In this document: positions 8,778-17,268 of the stretch, piece after piece
Position numbering within the stretch: position 1 is the stretch's first letter
Layout of the letters: each line of letters begins with the position of its first letter
Assembly (NCBI RefSeq): GCF_011758655.1
Contig: NZ_JAAMPA010000001.1
Coordinates: 62,001 to 126,000, forward strand
Direction: 5' to 3'
DNA from: Modestobacter marinus
GTDB lineage: Bacteria > Actinomycetota > Actinomycetes > Mycobacteriales > Geodermatophilaceae
Length of the DNA stretch: 64,000 nucleotides
The notes under the pieces: generated by a model
The model's input: only the letters and a program-made list of their open reading frames with translations
Told to the model about the DNA's origin: nothing
Databases searched by the model: none
Made by a program: the position numbers and the translations under genes

Positions 8778-10586
8778 TCAGCGCACCGGGAAGACGGTGC
8801 TGGCGGTGACCGCGGTGAACTCGTCCAGCCGGACGGTCGCCGTCAGGGTCCAGGTGCCGTCGGTGGGCAGCGTCGGCTCGCCGATGTAGTGACCGGGCCC
8901 GGCCGGGGCGAGCTCGACGTCCAGCGGGCCGATCTCCTGCTCGACCTCGGTGAGGGTGACCCCGATCTGCTGCGGCTGGGTCAGCCGTCCGTCGGCGTCG
9001 AACAGGTACAGGTGCAGCGTGGTGGGCCCGGGGGTGGCCGGGTCCAGGGTCACCTGCACCATCCCGTTCCCGGTCGTGCTGGCGGCCGACTCGAGCGGCA
9101 GCGTCACCTCGACCGGCTGGGCGACGGCGGCCTTCGCCGGCGGCGTGCCGACCAGCACCGCGGACAACGCGAGGACGACGGCCGCCCCGACGACCTCGAG
9201 CAGCACCGCCCGGCGCAGCACGCCGACCGTCGCCGGCGGCTCGGTGGCGGCGTCCTCGGTGGCGGCGTCGCCAGTGGTGGGTGCCTCCCCGGCCGCGAAG
9301 GCCTGCGCGACGACCCGGCGCGAGGGACGGCGGCGGGTGCCCACCCGCTGCTGCACCCAGTCTCGGCTCACCAGCGCAGCGACCAGCACCAGCAGCACGA
9401 CCCCGACCTTGGCCACCAGCACCCAGCCGTAGGTGGTGGCGAAGAGCGCGGAGACCGACCCGACCTCCCGGACCGACTGGAGCACCCCGGTGACGACCAG
9501 GGCACCGATGCAGCCGGCCGCCAGCGACGACCACCGGGGCAGCGCGGCGGTCAGCTCCGCGGCCGGCGTGGGCCCGCGGAGGGCACCGGCGAAGAGGGCG
9601 ACCAGTCCGCCCAGCCAGGCGCTCATCGCCGCGACGTGCACGGCGGCCACCGCCACGGCCAGCACCGGGAGCTGCCCGGCGACCGGGTGGCCGACCGCCG
9701 CGACCGACACGACCAGCGCGGCGGCCACCACGCCGGCCGCGACCAGCCCGCCCGTGCCGGGCCCACGACCCCGCCGCCAGGCGCCCAGCAGGACGGCGGC
9801 CAGCAGGCCGGCGAGCACCACCCGCAGCAGCAGCGTGCGGCCGAAGGTCGAGTCCAGCGTGGTGCCCAGCAGCTGCAGGTCCAGCAGCGACCCGAGGCCG
9901 CTCCCGGCCGCGTAGGGCCCCTGCAGCAGCAGCGAGAGCACCCCACCGACGACGACCGCGGCCAGCCCGGCACCGGCCAGCCGCCGCAGCCGCGGCACCG
10001 CCCAGCCCCCCGGCCAGCACGTGGCCAGCGTGAGCGGCACGCCGACCCCGAGAGTCAGACCGAGGTAGGTCAGCCACCGGGCGACCGGCAACGCCACGGC
10101 CACGCCCGGGTCCGCGCCGTCCCCCTCGCCCACGGAGCCGGCCGGCACCAGCTCCCCCTCCCCCACCGCGAAGGAGAAGGCCCCCGAGACGGGGTGGGAG
10201 TCCGCCGAGACCACCCGGTAGGTGACCACGTAGCCGGCGTCGGGCAGCCCCTCGCGCAGCGGCACGGTGAGGGTGCTGCCGCGCACGTCGGCGGCGCCGG
10301 TGTCGACCCGCTCGCCGTCCCCGTCGAGCACCCGCGCGTACCCGGCGCCCAGGGAGACCGGCTCGTCGAACTCGACCACCACCTCGGCCGGCGCGAAGTC
10401 CAGCCGGGCGCTGTCTCCCGGCGTCGTCGTCACCACCGTGGCGTGCGCGGACGCCGGGCGCGCGGTGCCCACGTCGACGAGCACGCCGAGGAGCACCCCC
10501 AGCAGCAGGACGGCGCCGGACAGCCGGCGCACCCCCGCCGCGGGACGGCGAGGAGCTGCTCGCCCGGTCCGTTCCTGCTGCTGCAC
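8778..10586 (-). CDS. CopC-CopD fusion protein (YcnJ-like)
   Basis: About 602 residues. The signal peptide ends in ASAHATVV, where the mature His begins a CopC domain (EVVVEFDEPVSL, then SADSHPVSGAF). CopD membrane segments follow, including HVAAMSAWLGGLVAL. The last 110 or so residues form a beta-rich YtkA-like domain (TLHLYLFDADG, GHYIGEPTLPTDG). It is probably a copper importer or handling protein at the membrane. The start is uncertain: GTG 10586 gives a sensible signal peptide and leaves room for the divergent MFS gene at 10702; the frame is open further upstream. First gene of a four-gene operon with ycnI, sco1 and a membrane protein. Confidence 0.85.
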   Translation of the reverse strand: MQQQERTGRAAPRRPAAGVRRLSGAVLLLGVLLGVLVDVGTARPASAHATVVTTTPGDSARLDFAPAEVVVEFDEPVSLGAGYARVLDGDGERVDTGAADVRGSTLTVPLREGLPDAGYVVTYRVVSADSHPVSGAFSFAVGEGELVPAGSVGEGDGADPGVAVALPVARWLTYLGLTLGVGVPLTLATCWPGGWAVPRLRRLAGAGLAAVVVGGVLSLLLQGPYAAGSGLGSLLDLQLLGTTLDSTFGRTLLLRVVLAGLLAAVLLGAWRRGRGPGTGGLVAAGVVAAALVVSVAAVGHPVAGQLPVLAVAVAAVHVAAMSAWLGGLVALFAGALRGPTPAAELTAALPRWSSLAAGCIGALVVTGVLQSVREVGSVSALFATTYGWVLVAKVGVVLLVLVAALVSRDWVQQRVGTRRRPSRRVVAQAFAAGEAPTTGDAATEDAATEPPATVGVLRRAVLLEVVGAAVVLALSAVLVGTPPAKAAVAQPVEVTLPLESAASTTGNGMVQVTLDPATPGPTTLHLYLFDADGRLTQPQQIGVTLTEVEQEIGPLDVELAPAGPGHYIGEPTLPTDGTWTLTATVRLDEFTAVTASTVFPVR

Positions 10587-10701
10587 GGTTGCACAGTCGT
10601 CGCGGCCCGCCGTCCAGTTCCCGGCGGTACCGGGCCGGGGACGAGAGCCGGCCCACACCGAGCGGAGGCGCACGGCTCCCGACGTCGGCGAGGATGACCC
10701 G

Positions 10702-12144
10702 GTGACCACGACCCCGCCCGCGGCGGCCGGGGCGCCACGGCCGATCACCGGTCAGCCGGTCGCGCTCGGCACCGCCCCGGGCCGCTGGGTGCTGCTGGCC
10801 ACCGTGCTGGCCTCGGCCATGGCGCTGCTGGACGCCACCGCGGTCAACGTCGCGCTCCCGTCGATCAGCCGGGACCTCGGATCGTCGCTGTCCGGGCTGC
10901 AGTGGACGGTGACCGGCTACACCCTGGCGCTGGCCTCGCTGGTGCTGCTCGGTGGCGCGCTGGGCGACCGGTACGGACGCCGCCGGGTCTTCGTGCTTGG
11001 CGTCGTCTGGTTCGCCGTCGCCTCGCTGGCCTGCGGGCTGGCGCAGACGACCGGACAACTCGTCGCCGCCCGGGTGCTGCAGGGCATCGGCGGCGCGCTG
11101 CTGACCCCCGGCAGCCTGGCGATCATCCAGGCCTCCTTCCGGCATCAGGACCGGCCGCGCGCGATCGGCCTGTGGTCGGCGCTGGGTGGGCTGGCCGGCC
11201 TGGTCGGCCCCTTCCTCGCCGGGTTCCTGGTCGACACGGTCGGCTGGCGGTGGGTGTTCGGGATCAACGTGCCGTTCGCGGTGGTCGTGGTCCTGGTCGC
11301 CGCCCGGCACCTGCCGGAGAGCCGCGACCCCGAGCGCACCGGGCGCTTCGACGTGCTCGGCGCCGTCCTCGGCGCGCTGGCCCTGGCCGGGGTGACCGAC
11401 GCGCTGATCACGGCGGGCAGCGACCCCGGGCAGCCCGAGGTGTGGGTCGCCGCCGCCGTCGGCGTGCTGGCCGGGGCCGCGTTCGTCGTCCGGGAGCGCC
11501 GGGCCGCGCAGCCGATGCTGCCGCTGGGCGTCTTCGCCGACCGGCAGTTCACCGGCGCCAACCTCAGCACCCTGGCCGTCTACGGGGCGCTGGGCGGGGT
11601 GATGTTCTTCCTGGTCCTCCAGTTGCAGACCGTCCTCGGGTACGGGGCCACCGCGGCCGGTGCCGCACTGCTGCCGACGATCCTGGTGATCACGCTGCTG
11701 TCGGCCCGGGCCGGTGCGCTCGCCCAGCGGATCGGCCCGCGGCTGCCGATGACCGTCGGCCCGCTGGTGGCCGCCGGTGGCCTGCTGTGGCTCACCCGGG
11801 TCGGGCCCGGCAGCTCCTGGTGGGTCGACGTGCTGCCCGGCTCGCTCGGCCTGGGGCTGGGCATGTCCCTGGTGGTGGCTCCGCTGACCGCGACCGTGCT
11901 CGGTGCCGCCCCCGACCACCTGGCCGGGGTCGCCAGCGGGGTGAACAACGCGGTGGCCCGGGCCGCGAACCTGCTCGCGGTCGCGGCGCTGCCGGTGGCG
12001 GTGGGGCTCTCCGGGGACGACCACACCGATGCCGCGTCCTTCAGCGACGGCTACTCGCTGGCCGTGGGGGTGTGCGCGGCGGTGATGGTGCTGGGTGCCG
12101 CGGTCTCCTGGGCGACCGTGCGCAACGACGTCCTGCGGACGTGA
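10702..12144 (+). CDS. MFS transporter, DHA2 (14-helix) family
   Basis: 480 residues with about 14 membrane segments. Motif A is GGALGDRYGRRRVF, preceded by LLDATAVNVALPSISRDLG and LQWTVTGYTLA, which are hallmarks of drug:H+ antiporters of the DHA2 group. The C-terminal half has GLGLGMSLVVAPLTATVLG. The GTG start lies 115 bp from the divergent copCD start, so a shared promoter region is likely. Substrate is unknown. Confidence 0.85.
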   Translation: MTTTPPAAAGAPRPITGQPVALGTAPGRWVLLATVLASAMALLDATAVNVALPSISRDLGSSLSGLQWTVTGYTLALASLVLLGGALGDRYGRRRVFVLGVVWFAVASLACGLAQTTGQLVAARVLQGIGGALLTPGSLAIIQASFRHQDRPRAIGLWSALGGLAGLVGPFLAGFLVDTVGWRWVFGINVPFAVVVVLVAARHLPESRDPERTGRFDVLGAVLGALALAGVTDALITAGSDPGQPEVWVAAAVGVLAGAAFVVRERRAAQPMLPLGVFADRQFTGANLSTLAVYGALGGVMFFLVLQLQTVLGYGATAAGAALLPTILVITLLSARAGALAQRIGPRLPMTVGPLVAAGGLLWLTRVGPGSSWWVDVLPGSLGLGLGMSLVVAPLTATVLGAAPDHLAGVASGVNNAVARAANLLAVAALPVAVGLSGDDHTDAASFSDGYSLAVGVCAAVMVLGAAVSWATVRNDVLRT

Positions 12145-12175
12145 CGGCGCACTCCCGGCCTCCTCCCGCGCAATC

Positions 12176-12192
12176 CCTACCAACATGGTAGG
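12176..12192 (+). promoter_or_regulatory. Operator-like palindrome overlapping the -10 of the leader-peptide gene
   Basis: CCTACC, a 5-bp spacer AACAT, and GGTAGG form a perfect 6-bp inverted repeat. TAGGAA at 12189-12194 matches an actinobacterial -10 and would place +1 at the GTG start 12202, implying a leaderless transcript. A repressor at this palindrome would block the -10. The cognate regulator is not obvious in the window. Confidence 0.5.
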
Positions 12193-12201
12193 AATGTCGC
12201 C

Positions 12202-12327
12202 GTGACGACGACGGCCACCGGTGGGCTCCCCACCCGCCTCCCGGCCGCCCTCCCCGGCGCCTTCCTGGTCAGCCGCCTGCACGTCGACCTGCTCCGGGTC
12301 AGCACCGCCGTCTGTCTCGGCCGCTGA
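12202..12327 (+). CDS. Cysteine-type leader peptide upstream of TauE/SafE permease
   Basis: A 41-residue peptide starting at GTG. Its C-terminal half reads LVSRLHVDLLRVSTAVCLGR. This matches the actinobacterial leader-peptide signature (R-x-HVDL-x-R, then S-x-x-x-C near the end) found upstream of sulfur assimilation and sulfur transport genes. Known members are thought to attenuate downstream expression when ribosomes stall at the cysteine codon. Here the single TGT (Cys) codon is four codons from the stop, and the sulfite-exporter family gene starts 91 bp later. Too short for most gene callers, but the motif match is strong. Confidence 0.8.
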   Translation: MTTTATGGLPTRLPAALPGAFLVSRLHVDLLRVSTAVCLGR

Positions 12328-12418
12328 CCTCCCGCGCCGTCCCGGCGCCCCTCGTCCACCGCGGTCCGCTGCGCCTCACCCGGCGCGCCCGCACCCCGGA
12401 ACCCGGAGCACACCCCTC

Positions 12419-13423
12419 GTGAAGACCCTGATCCTGCTCGCCCTCGCGGGCCTCGGCGCGCAGCTCGTCGACGGCAGCCTGGGCATGGGCTACGGCGTCA
12501 CCTCGACGACGCTGCTGCTCGCCATCGGCACCAACCCGGCCGCCGCCTCGGCCACGGTGCACCTCGCCGAGATCGGCACCAACCTCGCCTCGGGCCTGTC
12601 GCACTGGAAGTTCGGCAACGTCGACTGGAAGGTGGTCGCCAAGATCGGCGTCCCGGGCGCGATCGGTGCCTTCGCGGGGGCGACCGTGCTGTCGAACATC
12701 TCCACCGCCGTCGCCCGGCCGGTGATGTCGCTGATCCTGCTGGGCCTGGGCCTCTACCTGCTGGCCCGGTTCACCCTGCGCGGCATCGACCGGCGCCAGC
12801 TCGGCAAGCCGATGCGCAAGCGGTTCCTCGCCCCCCTCGGCCTGACCGCCGGGTTCATCGACGCCACCGGCGGCGGTGGCTGGGGCCCGGTCAGCACGCC
12901 GGCCATCCTGGCCAGCGGCCGGATGGAGCCGCGCAAGACGATCGGCTCGATCGACACCTCGGAGTTCCTGGTCTCCCTCGCCGCGAGCCTGGGCTTCCTG
13001 CTCGCCCTCGGCAGCCAGGGCATCAACGCCTTCTGGGTGGTCGGCCTGCTGGCCGGCGGCCTGGTCGCCGCACCGCTGGCCGCCTGGCTGGTGCGCTTCG
13101 TCCCGCCGCGCCTGCTCGGCGCCGGGGTCGGCGGCATGATCGTCTCGACCAACGCGACCAGCCTGCTCGACAGCGACTGGGTCGGCGCGAGCGACCCGGT
13201 GCGGTACGTGGTCCTGACGCTCGTCTACGTGACCTGGGCGGCAGCGGCGGTCTGGTCGTTCCGCGAGTACCGCCGGGAGCGGGCGCAGGAGGCGGCCGAG
13301 GCGCTGGCCGCCGAGGCCGAGCAGCTGGCCGAGCAGGAGCGGCTGGCCCGGACCGAGCGCCGGGCGCACCCCGGCCAGGTGGCGCCCGCCGACGACCTCC
13401 CGGTGTGCCACACCCCACGCTGA
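12419..13423 (+). CDS. TauE/SafE family sulfite exporter-like permease
   Basis: 334 residues from GTG 12419. It has the family pattern of two repeated membrane halves: ALAGLGAQLVDGSLGMGYGV near the N-terminus, then GLTAGFIDATGGGGWGPVS in the middle. About eight hydrophobic segments are visible. The last 70 or so residues are charged and alpha-helical (EAAEALAAEAEQLAEQERLA), probably cytosolic. The family moves sulfite, sulfoacetate and related organosulfur anions. The leader peptide just upstream supports a sulfur role. ORF space extends upstream but would run through the leader peptide. Confidence 0.85.
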   Translation: MKTLILLALAGLGAQLVDGSLGMGYGVTSTTLLLAIGTNPAAASATVHLAEIGTNLASGLSHWKFGNVDWKVVAKIGVPGAIGAFAGATVLSNISTAVARPVMSLILLGLGLYLLARFTLRGIDRRQLGKPMRKRFLAPLGLTAGFIDATGGGGWGPVSTPAILASGRMEPRKTIGSIDTSEFLVSLAASLGFLLALGSQGINAFWVVGLLAGGLVAAPLAAWLVRFVPPRLLGAGVGGMIVSTNATSLLDSDWVGASDPVRYVVLTLVYVTWAAAAVWSFREYRRERAQEAAEALAAEAEQLAEQERLARTERRAHPGQVAPADDLPVCHTPR

Positions 13424-13427
13424 CGGT

Positions 13428-13458
13428 CTTGCCGTAGCAGCAAACTCCCTTGCCGTAG
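13428..13458 (+). promoter_or_regulatory. 10-bp direct repeats, 21 bp apart
   Basis: CTTGCCGTAG occurs at 13428-13437 and 13449-13458, exactly two helical turns apart, in the gap between the TauE gene and the flavoprotein gene. The spacing places both copies on the same DNA face, as expected for cooperative binding of an activator or repressor upstream of the flavoprotein promoter. Confidence 0.45.
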
Positions 13459-13480
13459 ACCGCTCGGTCGGCGCACTGTC

Positions 13481-13516
13481 GGACCTGCGGGTCACCACCC
13501 CGGTGACCCGCGGTCC
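13481..13516 (+). promoter_or_regulatory. Long hairpin just upstream of the flavoprotein gene
   Basis: The left arm (13481-13496) and right arm (13502-13516) pair almost perfectly (core GCGGGTCACC with GGTGACCCGC) with one bulged T and a 5-nt loop. The hairpin ends 17 bp before the GTG start at 13534. It could terminate tauE transcription or form a leader structure for the flavoprotein mRNA. Confidence 0.5.
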
Positions 13517-13533
13517 TAGCAGAGGAGTGCACG

Positions 13534-14565
13534 GTGGAGACGGAGTACGACGTGGTCGTGGTCGGCGGCGGAGCCGCCGGCCTGAGCGGTGCGCTGGCAC
13601 TCAGCCGCGCCCGCCGGTCGGTCCTGGTGGTGGACGGCGGCGCCCCCCGCAACGCCCCCGCCGCACACGCGCACAACTACCTGGGCCGGGAGGGCACCCC
13701 GCCGCTCGAACTGCTGGCGATCGGGCGCGGCGAGGTGGCCGGCTACGGCGGGGAGTTCACCGAGGGCGAGGCCACCTCCGCCACCCCGGTCGAGGGCGGG
13801 TTCGAGGTACGACTGGCCGACGGCCGGTCGGTGCGCGGCCGGCGGCTGCTGGTGACCACCGGGCTGGTCGACGAACTGCCCGACGTCCCGGGCGTGCGGG
13901 AGCTGTGGGGCAGCGCCGTCCTGCACTGCCCGTACTGCCACGGCTGGGAGGTGCGCGACCAGGCCATCGGCGTCCTGGCGACCAGCCCGATGTCGGTGCA
14001 CCAGGCGCTGATGTGGCGGCAGTGGAGCGAGGACGTCACCCTCTTCCTGCACGCCCAGGCCGAGCCCACCGACGAGGAGTGGGAGCAGCTGGCGGCCCGC
14101 GGCGTCTCGGTCGTCGTCGGCACGGTCGCGGCCGTCGAGTCCGACGGGGATCGGCTGACCGGCGTCCGGCTGGCCTCCGGTCAGGTGGTGCCCCGCGATG
14201 CCCTGGTCGTCGCCCCCACGTTCACCGCCCGGTCCGCCCTGCTGGAGTCGTTGGGCCTGCCGGTGGAGCCGCTGGAGGTGATGGGTCACGTCGTGGGCAG
14301 CGCCGTCCCCTCGACCCCGGTTGGCTCGACCGACGTCCCCGGGGTCTGGGTGGCCGGCAACGTCACCGACCTGATGGCGCAGGTGATCGGCGCGGCCGCC
14401 GCCGGGCTCAAGGCCGGTGCCGGGCTCAACGGCGACCTGATCGCCGAGGACACCCGGCGGGCCGTGGCGGCCCGACGGGCGACCACCGCCCGGCTGGTCT
14501 TCTCCCCCGCCAGCGAACGGGAACTGTGCGACCAGGTGCTCGGCGACCGCCGGCACGGGATCTGA
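13534..14565 (+). CDS. Thioredoxin-reductase-like FAD/NAD(P) oxidoreductase
   Basis: 343 residues. The N-terminal FAD-binding motif is VVVVGGGAAGLSGALALSR; the redox-active motif CPYCHG sits mid-protein in LHCPYCHGWEVRDQ; the C-terminal FAD motif is GVWVAGNVTD. The layout matches small low-Mr thioredoxin-reductase-like proteins that often lack a dedicated thioredoxin. RBS AGAGGAG precedes the GTG start. It is followed 9 bp later by a methyltransferase gene with which it forms an operon. This pairing recurs in actinobacteria; the substrate is not known. Confidence 0.85.
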   Translation: METEYDVVVVGGGAAGLSGALALSRARRSVLVVDGGAPRNAPAAHAHNYLGREGTPPLELLAIGRGEVAGYGGEFTEGEATSATPVEGGFEVRLADGRSVRGRRLLVTTGLVDELPDVPGVRELWGSAVLHCPYCHGWEVRDQAIGVLATSPMSVHQALMWRQWSEDVTLFLHAQAEPTDEEWEQLAARGVSVVVGTVAAVESDGDRLTGVRLASGQVVPRDALVVAPTFTARSALLESLGLPVEPLEVMGHVVGSAVPSTPVGSTDVPGVWVAGNVTDLMAQVIGAAAAGLKAGAGLNGDLIAEDTRRAVAARRATTARLVFSPASERELCDQVLGDRRHGI

Positions 14566-14574
14566 GGAGGAACG

Positions 14575-15225
14575 GTGCACGACCACGACCACGACCACGA
14601 CCACGAGCACGCCCAGCCCTCCGGCGGCCACGACCTGGCGTCCTGGGAGGAGCGCTACCGCGACTCCGCTGCACTGTGGAGCGGGCGGGCCAACGCCGCG
14701 CTGGTGGCCGAGGTCGCCGACCTGCCACCGGGCCGGGCGCTGGACGTCGGCTGCGGCGAGGGCGGCGACGTCCTCTGGCTCGCCGGCCGCGGCTGGCAGG
14801 TGACCGGGCTGGACTGGTCGGAGGTGGCCCTCGCCCGCGCCGCGGAGCACGCCGCCGCGGCCGGCCTCACCGAGCGCGTCGAGTGGGTCCGCGGGGACGT
14901 CGGTACGTGGCAGCCGCCGGAGCGGGCCCACGACCTGGTGACCGCGCACTTCCTGCACCCGCAGGAGGCGCTGCGCCACGAGCTGGTCCCGCGGCTGGCG
15001 GCCGGCGTCGCCCCCGGCGGCACGCTGCTGTGGGTCGGCCACCCCTGGGACGAGCAGCGCGCCGCGATGTGGGGCGGCGACCGGTTCGCCACCGCGGAGC
15101 AGGTGGTCGCGGACCTGGACCCGCAGGAGTGGGAGGTGCTCGTCGCCGAGGAGCGGCCGCGACCGGCCGGCGGGGACGACCACCACCACGCCGACGTGAT
15201 CGTGCGGGCCCGCCGCCGGGGCTGA
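14575..15225 (+). CDS. Class I SAM methyltransferase with His/Asp-rich N-terminus
   Basis: 216 residues, GTG start with AGGAGG upstream. The first 12 residues are MHDHDHDHDHEH, a likely metal-binding tail; GDDHHHADV occurs near the C-terminus. The SAM-binding motif I is ALDVGCGEGGDVLWLA, followed by VTGLDWSEVALA and VEWVRGDVG. The closest families include TehB-like and thiol or metalloid methyltransferases. The operon with a thioredoxin-reductase-like flavoprotein suggests a thiol or metalloid chemistry, which is inference only. Confidence 0.8.
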   Translation: MHDHDHDHDHEHAQPSGGHDLASWEERYRDSAALWSGRANAALVAEVADLPPGRALDVGCGEGGDVLWLAGRGWQVTGLDWSEVALARAAEHAAAAGLTERVEWVRGDVGTWQPPERAHDLVTAHFLHPQEALRHELVPRLAAGVAPGGTLLWVGHPWDEQRAAMWGGDRFATAEQVVADLDPQEWEVLVAEERPRPAGGDDHHHADVIVRARRRG

Positions 15226-15236
15226 CCACCCGGCAC

Positions 15237-15268
15237 GGGGTGGAGCCGCGAGCACGCGGCTCCACCCC
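15237..15268. terminator. Bidirectional terminator between methyltransferase and epimerase genes
   Basis: A perfect 14-bp stem (15237-15250 with 15255-15268) and a 4-nt AGCA loop lie between two convergent genes, 11 bp after one stop and 3 bp before the other. There is no T-run, as is usual in very GC-rich genomes. Confidence 0.8.
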
Positions 15269-15271
15269 TGC

Positions 15272-16252
15272 TCATCCCCGGGCAGCCAGCAGGGAGGCCT
15301 CCAGCTCCGGCGGGAGGCCCGGCAGTTCCCGGCCGGCCGGGGGCTGCGGGCGCGCGCTGTCCTGCATCCACCCCCAGGTGTCGGCGACCGAGTCGCGCAC
15401 CGGGCGGGAGGGCAGGCCGAGCTCCCGGGCGCGGGTGGTGTCCACGTCCCAGGCGGTACGGGCGGTCGCGGCGGCGAGCCACATCGGCAGGTGGACCCAC
15501 TCCTTGACGCCGGCCGCCAGCAGCTCCGCCTCCGGCACCGGCAGCCACTCGGCGTCGCCGCCGGTCACCTCCCGGCAGGTGTCCAGCAGCCCGCCGAACG
15601 TCGTCATCCCGGCCCGGCCGGTGGCGTTGACCGCGCCGCCCTGCCCGCGCTCGGCCATCGCGACCAGCCAGCCGGCCAGGTCCCGGGCGTCGACCAGGGC
15701 GATCGGCTGGTCCAGCCCCTCGGCCGGGACGACGACCCGACCACCGGCGGCGATCCGGTCCAGCCACCAGCCCAGCCGGTACAGCGGGTCGTGCGGCCCG
15801 ACGATCAGCCCGGCCCGGGCGGTCAGGAACCGCTCCCCCAGCGTCGCGCCCAGCACCCGCTCGGCATGGGCCTTGTCCGGGCCGTAGGAGTCCTCGTCGG
15901 TGTCCCAGGTGGGGGCCTGCTCGCCGGCGATTGGGCCCGGCGGCCAGTCCCGGTAGGCGTTGAGGCTGCTGACGAAGGCGTAGCCGGTCACGTCGGCGAG
16001 CGCGGTCGCCGCGTGCTCCGCCGCCGCGCGGGTCTGGCAGGAGGTGTCGACCACCAGCTCCGGCGTCCAGCCGTCCAGCGCCGCGGGGAGGGCGAGCGGG
16101 TCGTCGCGGTCACCGATCAGCGCGCGGGCCCCGGCCGGAGGCGCGCCGGTGACCCCGCGGGTGAACGTGGCCACCTCGTGCCCGCGGTCCAGCGCCGCGT
16201 CGACGACGTGCCGGCCGAGGAAGTGCGTGCCGCCGAGGACCAGGAGTCGCAT
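15272..16252 (-). CDS. NAD-dependent epimerase/reductase (extended SDR)
   Basis: 326 residues. The N-terminus has RLLVLGGTHFLGRHVV, the GxxxxLG variant of the dinucleotide-binding motif in atypical extended SDRs. A Y-x-x-x-K-like element is SYGPDKAHAE, and GLIVGPHDPLYRLGWWLDR matches NAD-dependent epimerases of the isoflavone-reductase-like or CSP41-like group. Start ATG 16252. The substrate is not evident. It stands alone, convergent with the methyltransferase gene. Confidence 0.75.
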   Translation of the reverse strand: MRLLVLGGTHFLGRHVVDAALDRGHEVATFTRGVTGAPPAGARALIGDRDDPLALPAALDGWTPELVVDTSCQTRAAAEHAATALADVTGYAFVSSLNAYRDWPPGPIAGEQAPTWDTDEDSYGPDKAHAERVLGATLGERFLTARAGLIVGPHDPLYRLGWWLDRIAAGGRVVVPAEGLDQPIALVDARDLAGWLVAMAERGQGGAVNATGRAGMTTFGGLLDTCREVTGGDAEWLPVPEAELLAAGVKEWVHLPMWLAAATARTAWDVDTTRARELGLPSRPVRDSVADTWGWMQDSARPQPPAGRELPGLPPELEASLLAARG

Positions 16253-16475
16253 CCCCCGACCTCAGCGCAGCGACCGGTCCGCCGTCCAGCCGGTTCGCGC
16301 CCGGCGTAGCAGCCGACACCGAGCCGGGGTGGAGCCACCGGACCGTCGGGGTCACCGCGTCACGGCACGGCCCCACGGTCGGTGACCCGGCTCAGCCTCC
16401 AGGCCGCCGGGCCCAGCCGGCGAGCCCGCCGGGCCGAGCCGGTGGGAGGCCGCCGAGCCGGCGCCGTCGCGCAGC

Positions 16476-16955
16476 TCAGCCGGCGCGGACGCCGGTCAGC
16501 GGGACGACCTGGGACCGGGACGGCGCGGTGAGCAGCCCTCGCTGCGGGTTGCCGGCGTCCTCGCGCAGACCGGCCAGCCGGAGCGCCCGGACGCCGGTGA
16601 GCGCGTCGGCCTCCGGCGGCACCACGAGCAGGTCGACCCGACGCTCGCCGTCCACGGTGAGGGAGACCAGCTGCTGGTCCATGCTGGCGAACCCGCCGGT
16701 GCGCACGGTCCGGTCGCCGATCTGCACCTTGCGGGCCGGCGGCTCGTCCCAGGCGCCCACGGCGTAGGTGAAGCGGTCGATCCGCACGCCCAGGCTCTGC
16801 AGCGCCGCCGCCAGCTCGGGCAGCTCGACGGAGAGCAGCCGGCTGCGCGGCCACCATGCGCCGTCGAACGTCCCGTCGGACGCTGCCGTCGCCGGGCGCA
16901 GCCGCACCCGCACGTCGATCCCGTTCCGGAAACCCGCTGCCCGCTGGACCGTCAT
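16476..16955 (-). CDS. DUF5994 family protein
   Basis: 159 residues, no membrane segment. The pattern RVRLRPATAASDGTFDGAWW followed by PRSRLLSVELPELAAALQSL and IDRFTYAVGAWDEPPARKV matches the actinobacterial DUF5994 family. The function of the family is unknown. ATG 16955 was chosen because GGGGAG precedes it. Its 5' region holds a 9-bp hairpin (16993-17018). Confidence 0.7.
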   Translation of the reverse strand: MTVQRAAGFRNGIDVRVRLRPATAASDGTFDGAWWPRSRLLSVELPELAAALQSLGVRIDRFTYAVGAWDEPPARKVQIGDRTVRTGGFASMDQQLVSLTVDGERRVDLLVVPPEADALTGVRALRLAGLREDAGNPQRGLLTAPSRSQVVPLTGVRAG

Positions 16956-17268
16956 CGGCTCCCCGACCACCTCTCGCACCGTTCCCCCAGGCGTGCCCGG
17001 CCTTCCCCTGCCGGGCACACCTCTCCGGACCGGAACGTACGGCCGCCGCCACGACACCCCGGCGCGCCACGAGGAGCACCACCGAACCCCGCCGCCGCGC
17101 CCCGCGAGCCCTCACGGCACGTGACCGACCGGCAACTCTCGACACAACTGCCCCACGCGTCTCGGCAGACCCGGTCGGCGTGTCAGACCCCCGGGACGAC
17201 GGACGCCGCCGTCCCCCGGAGGGGACGACGGCGTCCGGGCGACCCCGTCCGGCGGACGGGGTGCTGCC
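16956..17268. other. Intergenic region between DUF5994 gene and typA
   Basis: No gene is seen in these 313 bp. The left part holds the 5' leader of the DUF5994 gene, with GTGCCCGGC (16993-17001) pairing with GCCGGGCAC (17010-17018). The right part holds the two terminator hairpins of typA (17201-17262). The middle (about 17040-17180) shows no clear structure. Confidence 0.6.
17201..17262 (-). terminator. Tandem terminator hairpins of typA
   Basis: Hairpin 1 (17201-17236) pairs GGACGCCG with CGGCGTCC and, inside, TCCCC with GGGGA. Hairpin 2 (17242-17262) pairs ACCCCGTCC with GGACGGGGT around GGC. Both lie just after the typA stop at 17269, hairpin 2 first. Confidence 0.75.
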
